Assembly (NCBI GenBank): GCA_025928435.1
Contig: JAICJM010000034.1
Coordinates: 1-27,226 of the forward strand
Length of the DNA: 27,226 nt
DNA from: Thermoleophilia bacterium
GTDB lineage: Bacteria; Actinomycetota; Thermoleophilia; Gaiellales; JAICJC01
Direction of reading: 5' to 3'
Each line of letters opens with the position of its first letter. Position 1 is the stretch's first letter. Positions 17,245 through 24,283 of this stretch are shown piece by piece. The notes below the pieces were generated by a model. The model searched no databases. It had not been told where the DNA came from and saw only the letters and a list, made by a program, of their open reading frames with translations. Position numbers and translations under genes: made by a program.

Positions 17245-17499
17245 TCAGGGCGCGACCGGAGCGGGGCGGCGCAACACGCGGCCGGCGAGCGCGAGCACGA
17301 TCGCGAGGATCAGGGGCACGACGATCAGACCCGCCTCGAGCCCGCCCCCACCCCCGTCAGGGCTCCAGCCGGAGACGCGCTCGATCCATTCGGGCCCACC
17401 GATCAGGCCCGCGCACCCAGCGGCCAGTGCGGCCGTGGCGAGCGCGGAACAGACGGCACCGGCCCGAGACCGGCGGCGGAGCGGCACGTCGCTGTTCAC
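17245..17499 (-). CDS. Small membrane protein or C-terminal remnant
   Basis: 84 residues from a GTG at 17499 overlapping the stop of the preceding frame (GTGA). There are two hydrophobic stretches: AGAVCSALATAALAAGCAGLIG (about 13-34) and GLEAGLIVVPLILAIVLALAGRVL (about 52-75), separated by a glycine-rich SPDGGGGG. No family was recognised. It may be an independent small gene, or the C-terminal anchor of a larger exported protein whose middle has been lost, because the upstream frame begins like a secreted BNR/sialidase-type protein and then ends abruptly. The gap of 34 nt to deoC shows nothing distinctive. Confidence 0.45.
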   Translation of the reverse strand: MNSDVPLRRRSRAGAVCSALATAALAAGCAGLIGGPEWIERVSGWSPDGGGGGLEAGLIVVPLILAIVLALAGRVLRRPAPVAP

Positions 17500-17845
17500 C
17501 GCGTCGGCTCGTCGGCTTCGGGGTCCTCCTGCATCTCGGGCGCCTCGCCGCCCGGCCGCAGCTCCTCGGCGTGCTCGCCCGGCGTACCGTGCACGTACGA
17601 GTTGTAGGCGGCCAGGGTGAAGTCGTATGTCGCCGGGTTGGTGAACCGCTTGGACGCACCGACGAGATTGAGCGAGTTCAGCGGATTGACCTCGAGCTCG
17701 GATTCGCTGCGTGCGTTGTTCGGGCTCGCACTGAAGCTGACCTGTGTGTTGCACCACACGGCGCCTACGCTCCCACCGCGATTCCGCACACGAGGAGCGC
17801 CCGCTTCCGGCCCTGCACGTGGTCGACCTGCCCGACCCGGCCCAC
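17496..17845 (-). pseudogene. Remnant of a secreted BNR/sialidase-like protein, frameshifted
   Basis: A strong ribosome binding site (AAGGAG, 7 nt spacing) precedes a GTG at 17845. That frame begins GRVGQVDHVQGRKRALLVCGIAVGA, a signal-peptide-like start, and meets TAG at 17767-17765. The adjacent frame continues SVGAVWCNTQVSFSASPNN, then ARSESELEVNPLNSLNLVGAS, the opening of secreted BNR-repeat proteins as I remember them. One base missing near 17772-17774 would join the two. The similarity stops after FTLAAYNSY, where the expected 'DGG-x-TW' repeat is replaced by an acidic tail ending at 17496. The family assignment rests on memory of the pattern and is uncertain. Confidence 0.45.
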
Positions 17846-17965
17846 CTGCTCACTCCTTCCGTCTGTGATGACGAAACTTGTGCTGCCCGGCACGAGCGAC
17901 CATACGCCGCGACGGCCTGGGAGTCAACCGGGCCCTCCGGCGGACGCGGCCGCCGAACTCCTCGC

Positions 17966-18228
17966 TCAGCGCAGCGAGACGAGGGCGGCGTCGAAGGCGT
18001 CGGCGAGCGGCGTCCAAGCCGCGGCGAGCTCGTGGAGCGATCCGGCTCCCGGCGAGCGGCGCCTCGCTGCCGGGTGCGATAGACCGCGTTGCGGCCCTGG
18101 GCGATGACCCGCCCCGACCGGTCGACCGCGACCGCGCCCACCGGGATCGTCCCGGCGGCGTGGGCGGCCCACGCGAGCTCGAGGGCCGCCCGCCACGGCG
18201 CCGGTACGTCCGCCGCCCGGCGTGTCAT
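17966..18228 (-). pseudogene. TadA-like nucleoside deaminase remnant with internal deletion
   Basis: The ATG at 18228 overlaps the stop of the PheRS-like gene (ATGA). It gives PAPWRAALELAWAAHAAGTIPVGAVAVDRSGRVIAQGRNAVYRT, the N-terminal part of a CMP/dCMP or TadA-type deaminase. The expected zinc-binding HAE and PCxxC segments do not follow. Instead, in a different frame, the sequence SLHELAAAWTPLADAFDAALVSLR ends at 17966 and looks like the C-terminal helix of the same family. So about 80-100 codons and the reading frame have been lost around 18050-18080. The original frame stays open much further downstream only because of high GC. The product cannot be an active deaminase. Confidence 0.6.
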
Positions 18229-19349
18229 GGGCGCACCGTATCCGCCCACTGATGGACGTCGCCCTCGTGCACGGCCGCGTATACGCGGTTGCGGACGGCG
18301 TTCGCCTCGGCCGCCGTGAGCGTCCGTGTGGGATGCCGCAGCACCAGCCGCAGGAGCACGTTCTTCTGCCCGGGCTTGAGACCGATCCGCGCCACCGCCT
18401 GCGGCGGCAGCTCCGGGCCCGGCGTCTCCCCCACGACACGCACCTCCTCGACGGCGTCCAGCTCGGCCGGGTCGAGCGCCCGGCGAACGCGGTCGCCGAG
18501 CTCCTCGGCGGCCACGCCGTCGGCGACCGCGATCGAGAGGTCGCGGGCGGTCGGCGGCATCGAGCTCACCTCGCGGTAGGGGTCGAGCGTCCGCATCTGG
18601 CCCGACACCCGCGGGTCGTCGCAGCGCAGGAGGCGGATGTCGCCGATCCCCTTGCGCAGCATGACGGCGCGGTCGAGCCCGATCCCGAGCGCCAGGCCGG
18701 TCCAGCGGCCCCCGTTCAGGCCGCCGGCGGCGAGCACATGCGTCCCCGCCAGGCCGCACTCGAGCAGCTCGACCCACTCGTCACCCACGAGCACCTCGAT
18801 CTCGCGGCCGGCGGTCGTGTACGGATGCGCCGTGCGCAGCATGCGCCATCTGGCGCCGGGCAGCACTGCGGCGACGACGAGCTCGACCATCTCGTCCAGG
18901 TCGCCCTCGGTCAGCGGCCGGTCGCGGCGGGTCCGCCACAGGTCGAGCTGGTGCGGCTCGCCGACATGGAGGCGGTCGACGACGTCGCGGCGGTAGACGA
19001 GCCCCGGGCAGGCGACGACCTGGTCGGGCTCGCCCGCGAGCGCGCGCAGGGCCGCAGGCACCATGGCGGTGGTGTGCGCCCGCAGCATGCGCGCGGCGTC
19101 GACATAGCGGGAGTAGCGGGCCTCCCGGGCGGGCGCGTCGGGCGGGTAGCCGAGGACGCCGTAGTTGTCCTCGACGGTGACGACGGGGCCGGCCCGGTAC
19201 GTGCGCACAGGACAGCCCCATGCGGCCTCCAGGGCATCGGTGACCGCGCCCACGAGCAGCTGCATCGCGTGCGGGCCGCGGTCGGGGTCGGACAGGTCGC
19301 GCAGCGCAAGCGCGCGGTCGAGCTCAGCGGGTGTGATGGTGGTCGGCAT
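18225..19349 (-). CDS. Single-chain phenylalanyl-tRNA synthetase-like protein
   Basis: 374 residues. A class II synthetase core resembling PheRS alpha carries motif 2 VYRRDVVDRLHVGEPHQLD (arginines at 120-121, HQ at 133-134) and motif 3 GLALGIGLDRAVMLRKGIGDIR (arginine 227). The C-terminal region (about 258-374, DPYREVSSMPPTARDLSIAV...) resembles the FDX-ACB anticodon-binding domain seen at the end of PheRS beta and in mitochondrial PheRS. Thus it has the domain order of the monomeric organellar enzyme, not of the bacterial heterotetramer. No beta-subunit gene is adjacent. It may charge tRNA-Phe as a second copy, or have another adenylation role. The ATG at 19349 has an excellent GAGGAGG 8 nt upstream. 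Confidence 0.8.
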   Translation of the reverse strand: MPTTITPAELDRALALRDLSDPDRGPHAMQLLVGAVTDALEAAWGCPVRTYRAGPVVTVEDNYGVLGYPPDAPAREARYSRYVDAARMLRAHTTAMVPAALRALAGEPDQVVACPGLVYRRDVVDRLHVGEPHQLDLWRTRRDRPLTEGDLDEMVELVVAAVLPGARWRMLRTAHPYTTAGREIEVLVGDEWVELLECGLAGTHVLAAGGLNGGRWTGLALGIGLDRAVMLRKGIGDIRLLRCDDPRVSGQMRTLDPYREVSSMPPTARDLSIAVADGVAAEELGDRVRRALDPAELDAVEEVRVVGETPGPELPPQAVARIGLKPGQKNVLLRLVLRHPTRTLTAAEANAVRNRVYAAVHEGDVHQWADTVRP

Positions 19350-19503
19350 CGCCGGTTCCTCCTCGTCGTTCCAGGGCGGGACATGACGCCCCGGCCGCGG
19401 GACGGCTGGGAGGAGAGAGGCGAAGCGAGCCGAGCCTGTCGCTACGGGCGAGCGCGCGCCACCACCCCAGCCTGCGGCCGGGGCGGGGTAAAGCAGCGTC
19501 TGC
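19350..19503 (-). promoter_or_regulatory. Structured leader of the PheRS-like gene, T-box-like antiterminator candidate
   Basis: Two nested inverted repeats occur on the minus strand: 19474-19483 with 19389-19398 (10 bp, CCCCGGCCGC type) and 19466-19472 with 19404-19410 (GGCTGGG/CCCAGCC). Directly after the inner 5' arm comes GTGGTGGCGCG (19465-19455). It recalls the T-box bulge TGGTACCGCG with two changes, and TGGT would pair with the ACCA end of tRNA-Phe. A stem I with a specifier loop cannot be made out in the 40 nt before it, so a complete T-box is doubtful. A small AGCAG/CTGCT hairpin followed by TTTA near 19490-19503 may terminate the upstream zinc operon. Confidence 0.3.
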
Positions 19504-20304
19504 TCAGAACGACCATGTCCTCATCCTAGCGCCGAGGTAGGCGGTGAAGGCAATCGCGCTGATGAAGAAGCTCGTCGGCCACGGCTGCTGCAGGCTCAGC
19601 AGGATCCCGCCCTCGGTGGCGACGAGCGCGATCACGATCGAGAGCAGGATCGCGGTCGCCGGGTTGGCCGTCAGCCGCTGCGCGGCCGCGGCCGGGGTGA
19701 TCACGAGCGTCAGGACGAGCAGCACGCCGACGACCTGGATCGCCTCGGCCGTCGTCAACGCCAGGAGCAGGAACGTCAGCACCGAAAGCGCGCGCACCGG
19801 CACCCCGCGGGCCTCGGCCACCTCCGGGTCGATGCTCGAGAAGAGCAGCGGCCGGTAGGCCGCGGCGATGCCGGCGAGAACGATCGCCGCGACGGCGGTC
19901 AGCGCCGCCAGTTGGCGGTCGCTCACCCCGACGATGCTGCCGAAGAGCAGGTTCGTCGCCTCGGTCGCGTAGCCCTGGTACAGGCTCAGGAACAGCACTC
20001 CTATCCCGAGGCCGAACGCCAGCACGGCGCCGATTGCGCTGTCGCGCTCGCGCCCGCGCAGCGAGAGCAGGCCGAGCACGCCCCCGACGAGCAGCGAGCC
20101 CGCCATCATCCCGGCGACCGGGTCGATGCCCAGAACGAGCGCGCCGGCGGCGCCGGTGAACCCGAGCTCGGAGACGGCGTGCACCGCGAAGCTCGCCCCC
20201 CGAGCGACGACGAACGTCCCGATCGCGCCGCTCACCACGGCCACGACCGCGCCCGCCATCAGCGCCGTGTGGACGAAATGCTGACCGAGCAGCTCCGTGA
20301 ACAT
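19504..20304 (-). CDS. znuB: Zinc (metal) ABC transporter permease
   Basis: 266 residues with about eight spans, an ABC-3 family permease. It includes FVHTALMAGAVVAVVSGAIGTFVVARGASFAVHAVSELGFTGAAGA at the start, the usual N-terminus of ZnuB/TroC-type proteins. GIDPVAGMMAGSLLVG and VVGVLLVLTLVITPAAAAQRLT follow, the latter being the conserved coupling and export-helix region. It imports zinc (or manganese) with ZnuC and ZnuA. The ATG at 20304 overlaps the znuC stop by one base (TGATG). Zinc is preferred because of the neighbouring Zur-like regulator and the His-rich tail of ZnuC. It is the last gene of the operon. Confidence 0.92.
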   Translation of the reverse strand: MFTELLGQHFVHTALMAGAVVAVVSGAIGTFVVARGASFAVHAVSELGFTGAAGALVLGIDPVAGMMAGSLLVGGVLGLLSLRGRERDSAIGAVLAFGLGIGVLFLSLYQGYATEATNLLFGSIVGVSDRQLAALTAVAAIVLAGIAAAYRPLLFSSIDPEVAEARGVPVRALSVLTFLLLALTTAEAIQVVGVLLVLTLVITPAAAAQRLTANPATAILLSIVIALVATEGGILLSLQQPWPTSFFISAIAFTAYLGARMRTWSF

Positions 20305-21125
20305 CAGTGCGCCCCCGCGTGCGCGTGGTCGTGGTGGTGCACGCCCTCGTCGTCGGGCGTCCCGACCACGACGATGCGGCCGCGGACGTGCAGGACGTCG
20401 ACCGGCGTGTCGTAGAGCCTGGACAGCGACTCGGTGGTGAGCACCTCGGACGGCGCCCCCATCGCCCACCGCCCCGGCGCCAGGTAGAGCACGCGGTCGG
20501 CGGCCCGCAGGATCGGGTTCACGTCGTGGGTGACGAACACGACGGGTGTGCCCGCCTCGCGCCGGCGACGGTCGAGGAGGTCGACCACGATCCGCTGCGA
20601 CGCCAGGTCGAGCGAGAGCAGCGGCTCGTCGGCGAGCAGCAGGGCCGGGTCCGAGACGAGCGCCTGGGCGATCCGCAGCCGCTGCTGCTCGCCCCCCGAG
20701 AGCCGCCCGACCGGCACCTGGCAATAGCCGGTCGCGCCCACGTCGGCGAGCGCCTTGTCGACGCACTCGTCCGCGCCGCGCGAGCGGAGGCTCAGGCCCC
20801 ACCGGTGGCCGTCCAGGCCGAGCCGGACGAGGTCGCACCCGCGCAGCGGTGCGTCCGGGTCGAACGCGTGCTGCTGCGGCACGTAGCCCACCTCGGCCCG
20901 GGCGAGCGCCGGCTCGCGGCCGGACACATGCACGGAGCCCGCCGCCGGATCGAGCAGCCCCAGCAGGATGCGCACGAGCGACGTCTTGCCGGTGCCGTTC
21001 GGGCCGAGCACGGCCAGGAACTCACCCTCGTGGAGGTCGAAGCCGAGGTCGTCCCACAGCAGGCGATCCCCGAACTGCAGCCGCAGGCCGCGGGCCTCGA
21101 CGACCGGTCGGCGCTCGCCGCTCAC
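20304..21125 (-). CDS. znuC: Zinc ABC transporter ATP-binding protein
   Basis: 273 residues. Walker A GPNGTGKT is at 41-48, the Q-loop in YVPQQHAFD, the signature LSGGEQQR at 142-149, Walker B ALLLADEP at 161-168 and the H-loop in VVFVTHDVNPIL. The C-terminus is histidine-rich (VHHHDHAHAGAH, 262-273), as in many zinc transporter ATPases, where it may sense or buffer the metal. The GTG at 21125 overlaps the znuA stop (GTGA) and the stop overlaps znuB, so all three are translated as a unit. An in-frame upstream extension was not used because it runs inside znuA. Confidence 0.94.
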   Translation of the reverse strand: MSGERRPVVEARGLRLQFGDRLLWDDLGFDLHEGEFLAVLGPNGTGKTSLVRILLGLLDPAAGSVHVSGREPALARAEVGYVPQQHAFDPDAPLRGCDLVRLGLDGHRWGLSLRSRGADECVDKALADVGATGYCQVPVGRLSGGEQQRLRIAQALVSDPALLLADEPLLSLDLASQRIVVDLLDRRRREAGTPVVFVTHDVNPILRAADRVLYLAPGRWAMGAPSEVLTTESLSRLYDTPVDVLHVRGRIVVVGTPDDEGVHHHDHAHAGAH

Positions 21126-22024
21126 CGGTTCAGCGCCCGCGCGAGGGCCCGCGCCTGGCGCAGCTGCCAGGCCTGGAACGTCTCGCCCGCGGGCAGCGTC
21201 TCGGTGGCGCCGACCACGGGGATGCCGGCCGCGAGGGCCGCCGAGCGGATGCGCGAGGTGATCGGCGAGACCGCCTGCGTGTTCACGAGCAGCGCGCGCA
21301 CGCGGCGCCCGGTGAGGAGGCTGGTCATGTCCGCCACCGCGGACGCCGTCGGCTCGCTGCCGTCCTCGATCGCGCGCGAGAACGCCGGCGGTGTCAGGTT
21401 GCGCAGCCCGGCCGCGGCCAGCAGGTAGCCCGGGACCGGCTCGGTGTAGGCGACCGGCGCGCCGCCGTCGCGGGCGCGGATCGCGGCCACCTCTTGCCTG
21501 AGCGGCGCCAGCCGGCGCTCGAACCGGGCCAGGCCGGCCCGGTAGTCCGCCCGGTGGCGGGGATCCGCCCGCTCGAGCCCTGCCGCGATCGCTCCTGCGA
21601 TCCGGCCGAGCCGGGGCACGTCGTACCACAGGTGCGGGTTCACGTCCGCGTCGTGCACCCCGAGGACGTCCGCGACGGTCACCACGACCCGGGCACCGCT
21701 GGGGGCTGCGTCCTCGAGCCGGTCCATGAAGGTGTCGTAGCCGGCGCCGTTCTGGATCACGAGCCCGGCTCGAGCCACCTCGAGCCCCGTTGCGGTATCG
21801 GCCGTGAAGAGGTGCGGGTCGGCCGCCGGGTCGCGCAGGATCGAGGTCACCGTGACGTGCCGGCCGCCGATCTGGGCCGCGATGTTGCCGTAGGCGTTCT
21901 CGGCGGCGACGACGGCGGCCTTCCCGCCGGACGGCCGGCCGGACGTGCCCGTCGCCGCCAGCGCGACACCGCCGGCCGCGAGCACGACGGCAAGCACGAG
22001 GTAACCGCCCAGGGTCTTCGACAC
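21122..22024 (-). CDS. znuA: Zinc ABC transporter substrate-binding protein
   Basis: 300 residues, cluster A-I (ZnuA/TroA) solute-binding protein. The signal/anchor sequence (GGYLVLAVVLAAGGVALAA, residues 6-24) lacks a lipobox cysteine, so it is either cleaved or stays membrane-anchored. The metal-site histidines are in RDPAADPHLF (H71) and DADVNPHLW (H131), followed by AYTEPVPGYLLAAAGL and a C-terminal NTQAVSPITSRIRSAALAAGIPVV. The usual His/Asp-rich loop between the lobes is not present. It is the first gene of the znuA-znuC-znuB operon and starts 18 nt from a Zur-box-like site at 22042, so zinc repression is expected. Confidence 0.93.
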   Translation of the reverse strand: MSKTLGGYLVLAVVLAAGGVALAATGTSGRPSGGKAAVVAAENAYGNIAAQIGGRHVTVTSILRDPAADPHLFTADTATGLEVARAGLVIQNGAGYDTFMDRLEDAAPSGARVVVTVADVLGVHDADVNPHLWYDVPRLGRIAGAIAAGLERADPRHRADYRAGLARFERRLAPLRQEVAAIRARDGGAPVAYTEPVPGYLLAAAGLRNLTPPAFSRAIEDGSEPTASAVADMTSLLTGRRVRALLVNTQAVSPITSRIRSAALAAGIPVVGATETLPAGETFQAWQLRQARALARALNR

Positions 22025-22041
22025 ACCGGCAGACTATCGGA

Positions 22042-22056
22042 AATGAAAACGGGTAT
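22042..22056. promoter_or_regulatory. Zur-box-like operator between znuA and zur
   Basis: TGAAAACGGGTATCA is an imperfect palindrome (TGA...TCA, five of seven symmetric pairs) close to the actinobacterial Zur box pattern TGATAACGGTTATCA. It lies in the 81-nt divergent intergenic region, 18 nt from the znuA start and 50 nt from the zur start. It could control both. Confidence 0.65.
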
Positions 22057-22105
22057 CAATGCTGTTCTTGAGATCCTCCGCACCGCGGAGTACGCTGGGA
22101 GGCGA

Positions 22106-22498
22106 ATGGAGACGGGACGCAACCGCCGCAACCGCGAGGCGCTGCTCGACGCCGGGAAGTCGATCGGCCACGCCTTCAGCGCCCGCGAGCTGCATGCCGC
22201 CGCCCGCCACGGCCAGCCCCGGATCGGGCTCACGACCGCCTACCGGGCGATCGAGCGCTGGCGCGACGCGGGCCTCGTCGAGGACGCCGGCACCCGTGGC
22301 GGCGAGGCCGTCTTCGTCATGTGCGGGGCCGACGGCCACCACCACCACATCGTGTGCGTCGACTGCGGCGCGGTGTCGACGCTCGAGGGATGCGCGCTCG
22401 TGTCGCTGCGCCAGGCCGCCGAGGCGGTCGGGTTCGAGCTCTCCGACCACGCGCTCCAGTCGCTCCCCGGCCGCTGCGCCCGCTGCGCCGCCGCGTGA
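22106..22498 (+). CDS. zur: Fur-family regulator, probably Zur
   Basis: 130 residues. A winged-helix DNA-binding domain (1-75, with AFSARELHAAARHGQPRIGLTTAYRAIERWRDAGLVE) is followed by a dimerisation domain. That domain has a histidine cluster (HHHH, 78-81) and two CxxC pairs, C84/C87 (CVDC) and C124/C127 (CARC), which form the structural zinc site. Its position divergent from znuACB, with a Zur-box-like palindrome between, makes zinc repression much more likely than iron. The ATG at 22106 has GGGAGG 4-5 nt upstream; longer in-frame starts would cross the operator. The GTG of the next gene overlaps its stop (GTGA). Confidence 0.9.
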   Translation: METGRNRRNREALLDAGKSIGHAFSARELHAAARHGQPRIGLTTAYRAIERWRDAGLVEDAGTRGGEAVFVMCGADGHHHHIVCVDCGAVSTLEGCALVSLRQAAEAVGFELSDHALQSLPGRCARCAAA

Positions 22499-23550
22499 GC
22501 GCGCTCCACGACGCCGCCGCCGCGGCGGCCAGCCCCGTCTTCGGCGTCCCGCTCTCGGTGCTCGACGTCGCGCCCGTGACGACGGACTCGAGCGCGCCGG
22601 CCGCGCTCGCCGAGGCGACCGAGCTCGCGGCCCTCGTCGACCGGCTCGGCTACCTGCGGCTGTGGTACGCCGAGCATCACAACATGCCCGGCATCGCCAG
22701 CTCGGCGCCCGAGGTGCTGATCGCGAACGCCGCCGCCCGCACCAGGCGAATCCGGGTCGGCTCGGGCGGGGTGATGCTGCCCAACCACTCGCCCCTGGTG
22801 GTGGCCGAGCGGTTCGGCACGCTGGAGGCGCTGCACCCGAACCGGATCGACCTCGGCATCGGCCGCGCGCCCGGCACCGACCACCGCACCATGATGGCGC
22901 TACGGCGGACGGCCGGCAACGACGACCTGATCGAGCTCCTGCGCGAGCTGTACGGCTTCTTCAACGGGTTCGCGCCCGGGGACGCGTACGAGGGCATCCG
23001 CGCCTTCCCCGGCTACGGCGGCAGCATGCCGGTGCTGTGGCTGCTCGGGTCGAGCGGCTACAGCGCCCAGGCGGCCGGGCTGATGGGCCTGCCGTTTGCC
23101 TTCGCGCACCACTTCAGCGCCCAGAGCACGCTGCCTGCGCTCGAGCTCTACCGGTCGCGGTTCGAGCCGTCGCCGGAGCTCGACCGGCCCTACGCGCAGG
23201 TGACCGTGTTCTGCGTCTGCGCCGACACGGACGAGCAGGCGAACCTGCTCGCGTCGGCGATGGCGCTCAGTTTCGCCCTGCGCAACACGGGCCGCCCGCC
23301 CGGCGCGCTGCCGTCGGTGCGGCAGGTGGAGAACCACGCGTGGACCGAGGCGGAGCGGGCGTTCGCCGAGAACTACCTGCGGCCGCAGGTGATCGGCAGC
23401 CCGGCGACCGTGCGGACGCGCCTGGAGACGCTGCTGGCCGAGACCGGCGCCGACGAGGTGATGGCAATCGCGAGCATCCCGGACGCGGCCGCCCGGACGC
23501 GGTCGTTCACCCTGCTCGCAGAGCTGGCGCAGCTGCCCTCGGGTGAATAA
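22495..23550 (+). CDS. LLM-class flavin-dependent oxidoreductase (MsnO8-like)
   Basis: 351 residues, bacterial luciferase-like TIM barrel. Recognisable parts are the N-terminal PLSVLDVAPV, LWYAEHHNMPGIASSAPEVLIA, RIRVGSGGVMLPNHSPLVVAERFGTL, RIDLGIGRAPGTD, VLWLLGSSGYSAQAAGLMGLPFAFAHHF and a C-terminal VIGSPATVRTRLETLL. These belong to the single-component subgroup often named MsnO8. The enzyme should use reduced FMN and oxygen on an unknown substrate. The GTG at 22495 overlaps the zur stop, so it is translated with the zinc regulator and may be under zinc control. The TAA stop lies inside the palindrome at 23544. Confidence 0.92.
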   Translation: MSALHDAAAAAASPVFGVPLSVLDVAPVTTDSSAPAALAEATELAALVDRLGYLRLWYAEHHNMPGIASSAPEVLIANAAARTRRIRVGSGGVMLPNHSPLVVAERFGTLEALHPNRIDLGIGRAPGTDHRTMMALRRTAGNDDLIELLRELYGFFNGFAPGDAYEGIRAFPGYGGSMPVLWLLGSSGYSAQAAGLMGLPFAFAHHFSAQSTLPALELYRSRFEPSPELDRPYAQVTVFCVCADTDEQANLLASAMALSFALRNTGRPPGALPSVRQVENHAWTEAERAFAENYLRPQVIGSPATVRTRLETLLAETGADEVMAIASIPDAAARTRSFTLLAELAQLPSGE

Positions 23551-23574
23551 ACGGGGTCTGACCCCGTTTATTCA
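23544..23574. terminator. Perfect 31-nt palindrome carrying both convergent stop codons
   Basis: Identical to the element at 2965: 15-nt arms around a central T. The plus-strand gene ends on the TAA at 23548-23550 (second frame of TGAATAA) and the minus-strand gene on the TGA at 23574-23572. A GC stem followed by TTTATT on both strands suggests bidirectional termination. Confidence 0.8.
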
Positions 23575-24273
23575 GATCCAGGGTGTCGTCGCGCGCTTGC
23601 GGGCGTCGACGTCGACGCCGGGGCCGCGGCTGCGGCGCCAGCTGACGAGGAGTGCGCCCAGCGCCACCAGCAGCGGCAGGCCGAGCACGAGCAGCGGGAT
23701 GAACAGCCAGTTCGCGCTCAGGTTCTGGTGGGTGGGCGACTGGCCCCCGGCCCCGACCCCGAAGTCCGGGGCGGCGGTGACCCTCGCCTGGTTCCCGGGC
23801 GGGGCGAACTCGGCCCGCGTCGTCATCGACGCCACCCGCCACTGTCCGGCGATCCGCTGCACCTCGGTCGAGAACACCTGCATGCCGGCGTTCGTGCCCG
23901 GCTTGGGGCGCACCATCAGCTCGAAGGTCACGTCATCGGGCTCGACGGTCACCGGGAGGATGCCGAATCCCCGCCCCACGGCCGGGTAGGGGAAGACGGG
24001 CAGATCGCCCTTGCGCCACTGGGCCCGGGTCGTGCCCTCGCGCATCGACGGCGCCGCAAGCGCCCAGGCTCGGCCGGGATGCTCGCGCGCAACCGCCGCG
24101 GGGACGAAGTCGCGCAGCAGCGCGCGGATCTGACGCAGCTCCGGCTGCGGGATGGTCGGCCCCTGCGCGGCGCGGGCAGGGACGGCCGCCACCAGCACGG
24201 CCGCTGCAGTTGCGGCCACGATCGTGAAACGCCTCACACGCGTAGGGTGCCACGACTCGCGCCGCAGCGCCAT
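23572..24273 (-). CDS. Exported single-pass membrane protein, function unknown
   Basis: 233 residues. A basic start and hydrophobic core (RVRRFTIVAATAAAVLVAAVPARAA, ending near residue 36) form a signal peptide with an ARA-A cleavage site. An extracytoplasmic domain follows (about 37-180: PELRQIRALLRDFVPAAVAREHPGRAWALAAPSMREG...). A membrane span (about 192-212, WLFIPLLVLGLPLLVALGALLVSW) and a short basic tail (RRSRG) complete it. The domain looks like an NTF2-like or SnoaL-like fold (AWALAAPSMREGTTRAQW, QWRVASMTTRAEF), but that is only an impression. The ATG at 24273 is 10 nt after the stop of the cyclase-like gene; the GTG at 24237 is an alternative. The two genes probably share an operon. 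Confidence 0.75.
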   Translation of the reverse strand: MALRRESWHPTRVRRFTIVAATAAAVLVAAVPARAAQGPTIPQPELRQIRALLRDFVPAAVAREHPGRAWALAAPSMREGTTRAQWRKGDLPVFPYPAVGRGFGILPVTVEPDDVTFELMVRPKPGTNAGMQVFSTEVQRIAGQWRVASMTTRAEFAPPGNQARVTAAPDFGVGAGGQSPTHQNLSANWLFIPLLVLGLPLLVALGALLVSWRRSRGPGVDVDARKRATTPWI

Positions 24274-24283
24274 GTGCCGGCGT

